Positions 1 through 6,275 of a DNA stretch of 6,736 nucleotides are shown here, piece by piece. Position numbers and translations under genes: made by a program. The stretch comes from Nitrospiraceae bacterium (lineage in GTDB: Bacteria; Nitrospirota; Nitrospiria; Nitrospirales; Nitrospiraceae). Each line of letters opens with the position of its first letter. Position 1 is the first letter of the stretch. Below the pieces are notes generated by a model that was not told where the DNA came from, made no database searches, and worked only from the letters and a program-made list of their open reading frames with translations. The stretch lies in NCBI GenBank assembly GCA_014534095.1, contig JACVSD010000093.1, positions 1 through 6,736 of the forward strand. Direction: 5' to 3'.

Positions 1-1838
1 AGAAACTCCGCATTGAAAAAGCTCGTGGGATCCGTTCCGTCGTCGGGCCGGCCCAGTTGCGACACAATGGTGTCAACCTCGGGCGACTCCCGGAAGATAC
101 GCCGGATGTCATTCGTCAGGCGATCGGCCTGATCGAACGCGATGTCGACCGGCATGGTGGCCCGCACCCACAAGTTGCCCTCTTCCAACGCCGGCATGAA
201 CTCCCCCCCGACGAATTGCAGCACCAGAAAGGTCAGCACGAGCAGGCCCGCCGCAAAACCGACCACGAGTGCTCGATGATCCAACGCCCAGGTCACGAGT
301 CGCAGATAGACCCGGCGGACGACGCGGACGAAGGCCGTATCGACCTCGCTGATCGGTCCTCTGAGCAAAAATGAGCAGAGCACCGGCGCAAGCGTGACGG
401 CCATGAGTAAGGCGCCCAACAAGGCGAACCCATAGGTAATCGACATGGGCGCAAAGATTTTTCCCGGCACGCCGGTCATCGTGAACAGCGGAATGAAGGC
501 GACCACGATGATGGCCGTGGAGTAGAACACCGGGCGGCCCACTTGCCGCGCCGCGCGGACGATGTGCTGATGCGGCGTCAGCCCGTGCACTTTGCCATGC
601 GCCAGATGGAAAAAAATGCTCTCCACCATGATCAGCGTCGCATCCACGATGATGCCGAAATCGATCGCTCCGAGCGAAATGAGATTGGCCGACTGCCCGA
701 TGAGCACCATCATCGTAAAGGTGAATAGGAGCGACAGCGGGATCGTCAACGCCACAATGAGGGCCGCCCGCAAATGTCCTAAAAACACGAAGAGGATGAC
801 AAACACCAGCACCATGCCGCCGATAAGGATATCGGTCACGGTTTCTACGGTCGTGTGGATTAAGGCGGTGCGGTCATAGAAGGTCTTGATCTTCATGCCG
901 GCCGGCAGCTTCCAGTCGTTCAAATCTTCGACCTTGCTCCGCACGCGATCCAGGACCGGCAGCGCCTTATAGCCCCGCTGCAGCAGCACCACGCCTTCGA
1001 CCACGTCGTCACGGTCGTCGATACCGACCTTCCCGAGCCGCACCCGATGGCCGACGGACACGGTCCCGAGCGTCTTGACGAAGATCGGCGTGCCTTCCTT
1101 TTCCGCGACCATGACACTCTCGATGTCCTGAATATCGTTGATAAGCCCCAAGCCGCGAATGTTGTAGCTCTGCGCGCCCACGGTCAAGTAACTGCCGCCG
1201 ACGTTCGCATTGCTGTTCGCCAGCGCCGACATCACCTGTGACAGGCTGACCCCGTAGCTGATCAGTTTCCCCGGGTCGATATCGACGTGATATTCCTTGG
1301 TAGTCCCGCCGAACGTCGTGACATCGATGACCCCCGGCACGCGTTTGAACTCGCGCCGCACCTGCCAGTCCTGGACGGTTTTAAGGTCGGTCAGGCTTTC
1401 GTCCTGTGTCCCGGTCAGTTCGTAGCGGTAGATTTCCGCTATGGCCCACCACGGCGAGAGGGTCGGGGCCGCTCCCTGAGGCAATTGAACGGTGGTGAGG
1501 CGATTCAAGACTTCCTGGCGGTCTCGAAAAATATCCGTCGTAAAGTCGAAATACACCTTGATATCGCTGAGGCCGAAAATCGACAAAGACCGGATGTCCG
1601 TGAGCCCCGGCATCCCATTGAGCGCCACTTCGATCGGTATGGTGATCTGGCGTTCGATTTCCTCGGCGGACCACCCCGGATACTGGGTGATCAACTCAAC
1701 CATCGGCGGCGAGGGATCGGGATAGGCGACGATATCGAGGAGATGGAAGGCGTACAGGCCGCCGACCAGCAGGACCAAGCCCAGGGCGCAGACCAGAAAC
1801 CGTTGAACCAATGACAACTCGACGATGCGGGCGATCAT
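1..1838 (-). CDS. czcA: CzcA/CusA-type heavy-metal efflux RND pump (partial, C-terminus beyond window)
   Basis: This is the inner-membrane proton/metal antiporter of a tripartite efflux system. Reading minus from the ATG at 1838 the frame stays open to the window edge, giving about 612 of the roughly 1,030-1,050 residues usual for the family. TM1 is at about residues 14-34 (FLVCALGLVLLVGGLYAF). It is followed by the family signature AYPDPSPPMVELITQYPGWS (38-57) and the porter domain. In TM4 the sequence DFGIIVDATLIMVES has D393, D399 and E406, with the same spacing as D402/D408/E415 of Cupriavidus CzcA. The last part, SQLGRPDDGTDPTSFFNAEF, is typical of the second porter half. The TM4 acidic relay suggests divalent cations (Zn, Co, Cd, Ni) and not Cu/Ag, which is inference. 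The gene follows the adaptor by 47 nt. A TTG at 1859 is an alternative in-frame start. The RBS is weak (GGACG, inside a CGGACGTCCG palindrome at 1845-1854). The family call is sure and the substrate is not. Confidence 0.95.
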   Translation of the reverse strand, partial: MIARIVELSLVQRFLVCALGLVLLVGGLYAFHLLDIVAYPDPSPPMVELITQYPGWSAEEIERQITIPIEVALNGMPGLTDIRSLSIFGLSDIKVYFDFTTDIFRDRQEVLNRLTTVQLPQGAAPTLSPWWAIAEIYRYELTGTQDESLTDLKTVQDWQVRREFKRVPGVIDVTTFGGTTKEYHVDIDPGKLISYGVSLSQVMSALANSNANVGGSYLTVGAQSYNIRGLGLINDIQDIESVMVAEKEGTPIFVKTLGTVSVGHRVRLGKVGIDDRDDVVEGVVLLQRGYKALPVLDRVRSKVEDLNDWKLPAGMKIKTFYDRTALIHTTVETVTDILIGGMVLVFVILFVFLGHLRAALIVALTIPLSLLFTFTMMVLIGQSANLISLGAIDFGIIVDATLIMVESIFFHLAHGKVHGLTPHQHIVRAARQVGRPVFYSTAIIVVAFIPLFTMTGVPGKIFAPMSITYGFALLGALLMAVTLAPVLCSFLLRGPISEVDTAFVRVVRRVYLRLVTWALDHRALVVGFAAGLLVLTFLVLQFVGGEFMPALEEGNLWVRATMPVDIAFDQADRLTNDIRRIFRESPEVDTIVSQLGRPDDGTDPTSFFNAEF

Positions 1839-1885
1839 CGAGAACGGACGTCCGACCAATGCGAAGACACAGCGAGACCGGTCAC

Positions 1886-3070
1886 CTACGTGCCCTTCAC
1901 TTCTTGCCCTTTGATCAAGACGGCGCCCTTCGTGACGATGCGTTGCCCGCTGGTCAATCCGTCCAGCACACGGACTTGCTCGGGTGAAATGCTTACGACT
2001 TTCACCTCCCGCTTCACGTATCGATCCGGCTCTTCCACGACATAGACGAACTGCTTGCCGTCCACTTCGAGGACCGCCTCGCGCGGTACCGCAATAAAGC
2101 GCGCCGCATCTCCGATTTGGAGATGCAAGCGGGCGAACATTTCCGGCTTGAGCTTGTGTGCCTCATTGTTAACCCAGGCGCGCACTTTGATCGTGCGCGT
2201 GGCCGGATCTACGACGTCCCCGATGGCGGCCACCGTGGCGGGAAAGTCGATGCGCGGATAGGCCTCCACATTCACGATCGCAAACTGCCCTTCCTTCACC
2301 AAGGCCAGGTCGCGCTCGTAGAGATCCGCCAGCACCTGCAGCATGTCGAGATCGGCCACCGTAAACAGCACTTGGGACGGATCGCCCCCGACGGACTGGC
2401 CGGGGGTCACCGCCCGTTCCACGACAGTACCCGTCAGTGGACTCTTCATCTCAAAGCGGGACGTAATTTTCTGCCGGTCGAGCGGCTTGTTCACTTCTTC
2501 GGGAGGCACCCTCAAGGATAATAACCGCTCCTTTGCCCGTCGGAATTCTGCCCGCGCTTTGACCAACTCGTTCTCCGCCTGTTTCAGATCCTTGAGCGGC
2601 ATGGCCTTGTTTTCATACAGGTCTTTGGCGAGATCGCGGGCCCGGGTGGCGTACTGCAGCTCGGAGTCCTCTTTCACATACTCGGAGTAGGCCTGCGCAA
2701 TATCCGGACTGTCCACCACGAGCAGAATGTCGCCGGCTTTGACCCGGTCACCAAGATGGACGCGGACTTCCACGACGCGTCCCTGTACGGGCGAGGAAAT
2801 GCGTGAATAGCGATCTTCTCCGTACGCCACTTTTCCGGAAAGGCTGAGCGCCTGATGGGACGAGCTGAGATCGACCACCATCGTCTCGACGCGGGGGTGC
2901 GACTCCACCAGTGTGGACGCGGCCGGCTTTCCCGGAACGGCCGTCGCGGCGTTCAAATGTGGAGGCTGCTCCGCACGCCCACAGCCTGACAGGGTCAGGA
3001 TCGCCGCGGCCAGCGCCAGCCGAGGGACGTTCGACAGCGAGGTTTCTACTGATTTCCTGGATGCGTTCAT
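1886..3070 (-). CDS. czcB: CzcB-like periplasmic adaptor (membrane fusion) lipoprotein of metal RND efflux
   Basis: This adaptor should link the RND pump to the outer-membrane factor. I chose the ATG at 3070 (394 aa) over the one at 3088 because it has AGGGG seven bases upstream (3078-3082), whereas 3088 has no good ribosome binding site. The N-terminus has basic residues, a hydrophobic stretch LALAAAILTL and a lipobox LSGC with the lipidated Cys at residue 30, so the mature protein is predicted to be anchored by lipid in the periplasm. Two lipoyl half-motifs (about 95-123, GRVVEVRVHLGDRVKAGD; and 207-230, MKSPLTGTVVERAVTPGQSV) flank an alpha-hairpin (about 124-200). A beta-barrel (about 243-318) and a membrane-proximal domain starting at IAVPREAVLEVDGKQFVYVV follow. 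The C-terminus GAVLIKGQ is typical of CzcB-like proteins. There is no His- or Met-rich metal-binding tail at the N-terminus. The gene starts 25 nt after the outer-membrane factor stop, so it is probably cotranscribed. Confidence 0.93.
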   Translation of the reverse strand: MNASRKSVETSLSNVPRLALAAAILTLSGCGRAEQPPHLNAATAVPGKPAASTLVESHPRVETMVVDLSSSHQALSLSGKVAYGEDRYSRISSPVQGRVVEVRVHLGDRVKAGDILLVVDSPDIAQAYSEYVKEDSELQYATRARDLAKDLYENKAMPLKDLKQAENELVKARAEFRRAKERLLSLRVPPEEVNKPLDRQKITSRFEMKSPLTGTVVERAVTPGQSVGGDPSQVLFTVADLDMLQVLADLYERDLALVKEGQFAIVNVEAYPRIDFPATVAAIGDVVDPATRTIKVRAWVNNEAHKLKPEMFARLHLQIGDAARFIAVPREAVLEVDGKQFVYVVEEPDRYVKREVKVVSISPEQVRVLDGLTSGQRIVTKGAVLIKGQEVKGT

Positions 3071-3077
3071 GCCTGAG

Positions 3078-3082
3078 CCCCT
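3078..3082 (-). promoter_or_regulatory. Ribosome binding site of the czcB-like adaptor
   Basis: AGGGG on the minus strand lies seven bases before the ATG at 3070. It decides the adaptor start, since the upstream in-frame ATG at 3088 lacks a comparable site. Confidence 0.6.
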
Positions 3083-3095
3083 GGCCATGGCCCGC

Positions 3096-4439
3096 CTACA
3101 ACGCGATGTCCTGCCCGACGGCGCTTTCTAATTGAATCACATTCCGTTGGTAATTAAACAGCGCTTCGATGTAGTTCTGCTGGATGGTGCGTGAGGTGCG
3201 CGCCGCATCGAGTAAGTCCAAAATGGTGGCGCCGCCGCGTTCATACGCCCGCTCGACGATCGTGACCGTGGAGCGCGCATCGTCTAACACACCACCAAGA
3301 AAGGCTTCCACCAGGCGCCGGCTTTGGATGAGGTTCCGGTAGGCGACATCGACCTGATTCTCCACCTGGTTCAGCGTCCGGTTGAGATCCGCTTCAGCGG
3401 TTTGGACGGCCACCTCGGCCTGAAGGATGCCGCCTTGATTCCGATTGAATAGCGGTAGGGGCACCCCCAGAGTGAGGCCCGCTTGCCTGGGATTATCAGG
3501 TCCCCTCGGACCTTGAAACGCATACCCGCCGCCAAGCGTGATATCCGGGTACCGATAGGCGCGGGCCAGCTTGAGGTCCGCTTCCCGTTGAGAAAACGCG
3601 GCTCGCTTGGAGCGAACATCCGGTCTTGCGTCCATCGCGACCGTCCTCAGCCGGCCGATATCCGGATCCACACGTTTGAAATCGAGCTCGGTGGTCAGTT
3701 CCAGCTGCACGGCCGGCGACAGCCGCAGGAGCTGACGAAGGTCCGCTCTCGCCGTTTCCGCTTCCTGCAGGGACTGAATGACCTGCGCATGGAAATCGAT
3801 GAACTGCAGGCGGATACGGATCAGATCGACCTCTGCAATATACCCTTTCTTGAAGCGGATCGTATTGATTTCAAGAATTCGGGAAAACCGGTCGCGGTTC
3901 TCTTCCGCGAGCATCAACCGCCGCTGGGCGAGCTGAACCCGGTAATAGGCGTCCTTGAGGGTAAAGCTGAGCTGCCGCACGGCGTCTTCAAATCCGGCCT
4001 CAGCCGATTGCGCGCCATAACCGGCGCTTTCAATCCGATACCCGCGTTTGCCGGCCAACTCGAATAATTGCTGAATTTGGAGCGTGACCTGACCGCTATT
4101 GGACGGCGTGTAGCCCTGCGTGAAGGAACTGATCGCGCCGATAGAGCTCACTGGATTGGGAAACAAAGCGGCGGTGATCTGCTGGCCCTTCGCGAACTCG
4201 ATACCAAATTTGGTGATGAGAAGGTCCAGGTTCTGTCGGAGGAATACGCCAATCGTCTCGTCCAAACTTAACCGGAGGATCTGAGAGGATCGGGCAGACT
4301 CGGGTTTCCCGCGAGGCTCTCCAACGGCCGAGAGAAGCTGGGAGGATGCCCAGAGCCGCTGCCCGCTGAGGAGCAGGAGCAAGATCAAGACACCGGCGGA
4401 CCAACGGCCCCTTCGCAACGTGTGCACCGTTTTCTTCAC
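3096..4439 (-). CDS. czcC: CzcC-like outer-membrane efflux factor (TolC/OEP family)
   Basis: This is the outer-membrane channel of the efflux trio and the first gene of the operon. The frame is open from a TTG at 4472 (458 aa), but that TTG sits in the loop of a GC hairpin and only about five bases after the predicted transcription start. I therefore prefer the GTG at 4439 (447 aa, MKKTVHTLRRGRW...). It gives a normal signal peptide: basic n-region, VLILLLLLSG core, cleavage near LWA/SS. Its GGAG lies only three bases upstream, so the GTG at 4427 also remains possible. No lipobox Cys is present. Two OEP repeats follow (about residues 57-250 and 275-445 of the 447-aa form), rich in helical periplasmic segments. 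Family marks are FPNPVSS, PLPLFNRNQGG (about 327-337) and GGATILDLLDAAR (402-414), the last two typical of CzcC-type proteins. The family is certain and the start is uncertain. Confidence 0.92.
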   Translation of the reverse strand: MKKTVHTLRRGRWSAGVLILLLLLSGQRLWASSQLLSAVGEPRGKPESARSSQILRLSLDETIGVFLRQNLDLLITKFGIEFAKGQQITAALFPNPVSSIGAISSFTQGYTPSNSGQVTLQIQQLFELAGKRGYRIESAGYGAQSAEAGFEDAVRQLSFTLKDAYYRVQLAQRRLMLAEENRDRFSRILEINTIRFKKGYIAEVDLIRIRLQFIDFHAQVIQSLQEAETARADLRQLLRLSPAVQLELTTELDFKRVDPDIGRLRTVAMDARPDVRSKRAAFSQREADLKLARAYRYPDITLGGGYAFQGPRGPDNPRQAGLTLGVPLPLFNRNQGGILQAEVAVQTAEADLNRTLNQVENQVDVAYRNLIQSRRLVEAFLGGVLDDARSTVTIVERAYERGGATILDLLDAARTSRTIQQNYIEALFNYQRNVIQLESAVGQDIAL

Positions 4440-4459
4440 GAACTCCGGAGTGGACTGCA

Positions 4460-4481
4460 GCGGCCGGCCCAAGCCGGCCGC
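4460..4481 (-). promoter_or_regulatory. GC-rich 9-bp hairpin in the 5' leader of the efflux operon
   Basis: A perfect inverted repeat has arms GCGGCCGGC (4460-4468) and GCCGGCCGC (4473-4481) around a four-base loop. On the minus strand the loop reads TTGG. It lies just downstream of the TATAAT at 4484-4489, so it should form at or near the 5' end of the transcript. It buries the TTG at 4472. It may stabilise the mRNA, bind a repressor as DNA, or be a chance product of high GC. No T-run follows, so it is not an intrinsic terminator. Confidence 0.5.
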
Positions 4482-4483
4482 CC

Positions 4484-4511
4484 ATTATACTGGCTTTTTC
4501 AGGCGGTGCAA
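4484..4511 (-). promoter_or_regulatory. Predicted sigma70-type promoter of the efflux operon
   Basis: On the minus strand a perfect -10 hexamer TATAAT (4484-4489) is preceded, after a 16-bp spacer, by a weak -35, TTGCAC (4506-4511; TTG conserved). The transcription start would fall near 4477, leaving a leader of about 38 nt to the preferred GTG at 4439. A perfect TATAAT is unlikely to arise often by chance in such GC-rich DNA. The spacer shows no clear dyad of the MerR type. Confidence 0.5.
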
Positions 4512-4596
4512 CGGCAGGCATCGGGAGGGAGTGCCTTCATGAATTGGTTCGCTAACGAGCAGGTAGAGAGAGGGGGTGACGGCGAAACGGCATGAA

Positions 4597-4920
4597 TCAA
4601 CTGTCGAGCCCTACTTTGGAGTCACTATCGCGCAAGTGCTTCCGTACGCGGACTTTCTCGTGATGCTTTCGCAGCAGTTGCCGCCGGATCACATCCCGGT
4701 CCTCCGCGACAATGCGCACCAGTCGGTCCACATCCTCGGCATGCTCTCGCACCAATTCGGACAGCTTTTGGAGCTGCCCTTCCAATCGCTCGAGGCGCCA
4801 GGTCATCTCGCCCAACGAACTGGGGGACGACTTCGGCAAGACTTTTTCACGACCCATCTTATTCGCGGCCGCCTTGCGGACACGACGAGGAATGGCGGCT
4901 ACCAGGACATCTCGCTTCAT
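4597..4920 (-). CDS. Small basic coiled-coil protein of unknown function (107 aa)
   Basis: I do not recognise a family. The start at 4920 is chosen because AAAGGAG (4926-4932) lies five bases upstream. A longer in-frame ATG at 4971 has no ribosome site and falls inside the predicted promoter. Residues 1-30 are basic (MKRDVLVAAIPRRVRKAAAN...). Residues about 38-85 form a strong heptad pattern, with position a at L43, L50, V57, V64, V71 and I78 and position d at L46, L53 and L67, so it is probably a dimeric or trimeric coiled coil. The tail is again rich in Lys, Arg and His (RKHHEKVRVRKHLR). There is no signal peptide or membrane segment, so it should be cytoplasmic. The basic ends could suit nucleic acid or acidic-partner binding, which is speculation. 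It is divergent from glgC and points the same way as the efflux operon, but a promoter lies between them. An opposite-strand frame of similar length (plus, 4576-4977) lacks such signals. Confidence 0.7.
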   Translation of the reverse strand: MKRDVLVAAIPRRVRKAAANKMGREKVLPKSSPSSLGEMTWRLERLEGQLQKLSELVREHAEDVDRLVRIVAEDRDVIRRQLLRKHHEKVRVRKHLRDSDSKVGLDS

Positions 4921-4925
4921 GCTGG

Positions 4926-4932
4926 CTCCTTT
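4926..4932 (-). promoter_or_regulatory. Strong ribosome binding site of the coiled-coil gene
   Basis: AAAGGAG on the minus strand lies five bases before the ATG at 4920. It is the best Shine-Dalgarno match in the window and it fixes both strand and start for the small gene. Confidence 0.75.
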
Positions 4933-4958
4933 GTCAGATCCCATACTGCGCAGCGCGT

Positions 4959-4988
4959 AGTATTCATCCATGACTGAAGGGAAGTCAA
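4959..4988 (-). promoter_or_regulatory. Predicted promoter of the coiled-coil gene
   Basis: On the minus strand TTGACT (4983-4988, five of six to the -35 consensus) is separated by 18 bp from AATACT (4959-4964, four of six, with the key A2 and T6 kept). The start of transcription would be near 4952, giving a leader of about 31 nt to the ATG at 4920. Confidence 0.4.
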
Positions 4989-5018
4989 TGTTGCTTCCTT
5001 TCTATTTGCTGCGGCGCA

Positions 5019-6275
5019 ATGTTAGAATCGCCCACTGTGAAGAGCATTTTTACCATGGTATTAGCTGGCGGCAAAGGGGAGCGCCTCTATCCCCTCACCG
5101 ATCAGCGCGCGAAACCGGCGGTGCCCTTTGGCGGCAAATACCGCATCATCGATTTCACGTTGAGCAACTGTCTGAACTCCGGCCTCCGCAAGGTCGCCGT
5201 CCTCATTCAATACAAGTCTCATTCGCTCGATCGCCATATCCGCGTGGGATGGGACATCTTTAACGTCGAACTCGGCGAATTCATCGCTTCCGTCCCCCCC
5301 CAGCAACGCATCAGCGAAGACTGGTACCGTGGCACGGCGGATGCCGTGTTTCAAAACATGTTCTTGATCGACGGCGAGCAACCGGAGTTCGTGCTGATTT
5401 TGGCGGGCGATCACATCTATAAGATGGATTATGCCGAAATGTACAGCTGGCTCATCGCCAAGAATGCCGATGCCGTGGTGGGATCGATCGACATTCCCAT
5501 TCAGGAAGCCAGCCGGTTTGGCATCATCAGCGTGAAGGAAGATTTCCGGATCACCAAATTCACCGAAAAGCCCGCCGCCCCCGACTCCATTCCCGGCGAT
5601 CCCGGCCATGCTTTCGTCTCCATGGGCATCTATCTGTTCCGCACATCAGTCCTTCGGGAGCAGCTGGCGGCCGATGCGCAGGAGGAGACGGCGCACGATT
5701 TCGGCCGAAACATCATTCCACGCATGATCGACAGCTGCCGGGTCTACGCCTTCAAATTTCAGGATGCCAATAAGAAGGACGTCCAGTACTGGCGCGACAT
5801 CGGTACCCTGGACGCCTATTGGGAAGCGAATATGGACCTGGTGGCGGTGGATCCGCAGTTCAATCTCTATGACCCGACGTGGCCCATCCGGACGTATCAA
5901 GGGCAGTATCCGCCGGCCAAGTTTGTCTTCGCCCAGGATTACCAGGGGGGGCGCATGGGTGTCGCCTTGGATTCGATCGTGTGCGGCGGCTGCATCGTGT
6001 CCGGCGGACGCGTGCAAAACTCAGTGCTCTCGCCCAATGTCCGTGTCCTGGACCATGCGGACGTCCGGGAATCCATCGTCATGGAAAACGTAGTCATCGG
6101 CGAGCACGCGCGCATCCGCAAGGCCATCATCGACAAGGACGTCGTCATTCCGCCGCACACGGAAATCGGATACGACCGGAACGCCGATGCACAACGCTTT
6201 ACCGTTACGGATTCAGGACTCGTCGTCATCTCAAAGGGAATGAAGCTTCATGCCTCCGTCGATTCATCCGGTTGA
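5019..6275 (+). CDS. glgC: Glucose-1-phosphate adenylyltransferase (ADP-glucose pyrophosphorylase)
   Basis: The enzyme makes ADP-glucose and pyrophosphate from glucose-1-phosphate and ATP, the committed step of bacterial glycogen synthesis in the cytoplasm. The 418 residues match the usual length (about 420-430). The nucleotide-binding loop is LAGGKGERLYPLT (15-27), followed by RAKPAVPFGGKYRIIDF (30-46). WYRGTADAVFQN (102-113) is conserved. LAGDHIYKMDY contains D131, equivalent to catalytic D142 of E. coli, and FTEKP contains K184, equivalent to glucose-1-phosphate-binding K195. YWRDIGTLDAYW closes the catalytic domain. The C-terminal part, from about 320, has the left-handed beta-helix repeats (CIVSGG, SIVMENVVIG, AIIDKDVVI). 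The residue matching E. coli activator-site K39 is Q29. The ATG at 5019 is the nominal start but has no ribosome site; the GTG at 5037 (MKSIFTMVLAGG, 412 aa) is equally plausible. No other glg gene is visible in the window. Confidence 0.96.
   Translation: MLESPTVKSIFTMVLAGGKGERLYPLTDQRAKPAVPFGGKYRIIDFTLSNCLNSGLRKVAVLIQYKSHSLDRHIRVGWDIFNVELGEFIASVPPQQRISEDWYRGTADAVFQNMFLIDGEQPEFVLILAGDHIYKMDYAEMYSWLIAKNADAVVGSIDIPIQEASRFGIISVKEDFRITKFTEKPAAPDSIPGDPGHAFVSMGIYLFRTSVLREQLAADAQEETAHDFGRNIIPRMIDSCRVYAFKFQDANKKDVQYWRDIGTLDAYWEANMDLVAVDPQFNLYDPTWPIRTYQGQYPPAKFVFAQDYQGGRMGVALDSIVCGGCIVSGGRVQNSVLSPNVRVLDHADVRESIVMENVVIGEHARIRKAIIDKDVVIPPHTEIGYDRNADAQRFTVTDSGLVVISKGMKLHASVDSSG
5020..5028 (+). promoter_or_regulatory. 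Possible extended -10 promoter element for glgC
   Basis: TGTTAGAAT matches an extended -10 (TGn plus TAGAAT, five of six to TATAAT). No good -35 is present at 16-18 bp, which extended -10 promoters can tolerate. It overlaps the first glgC ATG at 5019. If it is used, transcription starts near 5034-5036 and the first usable codon is the GTG at 5037. Confidence 0.3.

Noticed and set aside
1287..1814. Plus-strand 175-aa ORF antisense to the RND pump
   Set aside because: The minus frame gives a continuous, highly characteristic CzcA sequence through the whole span. The plus ORF is an artefact of third-position GC.
4460..4481. Reading the GC hairpin as an intrinsic terminator of the coiled-coil gene
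   Set aside because: No T-run follows the stem on the minus strand, and it sits downstream of a TATAAT promoter, so a leader or operator role fits better.
4096..4521. Minus-strand 141-aa ORF starting at or before the ATG at 4485
   Set aside because: It lies in another frame over the outer-membrane factor gene, has a low-complexity Arg/Pro/Ala composition and no motif. It is a GC-rich shadow.
4540..4596. Tiny plus-strand ORF (18 codons, MNWFANEQ...) after a purine-rich GGAGGGAG
   Set aside because: The Shine-Dalgarno-like stretch is suggestive, but the peptide is short with no conserved feature, and the region is better explained as the leader and spacer of minus-strand genes.
4576..4977. 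Plus-strand ORF of 133 aa opposite the coiled-coil gene
   Set aside because: It has no family resemblance or ordered motif, while the minus strand has a strong ribosome site, a promoter and a clean heptad pattern. It is taken as a shadow.
5061..5609. Minus-strand 182-aa ORF antisense to glgC
   Set aside because: It is fully covered by the intact GlgC catalytic domain and shows no domain of its own.
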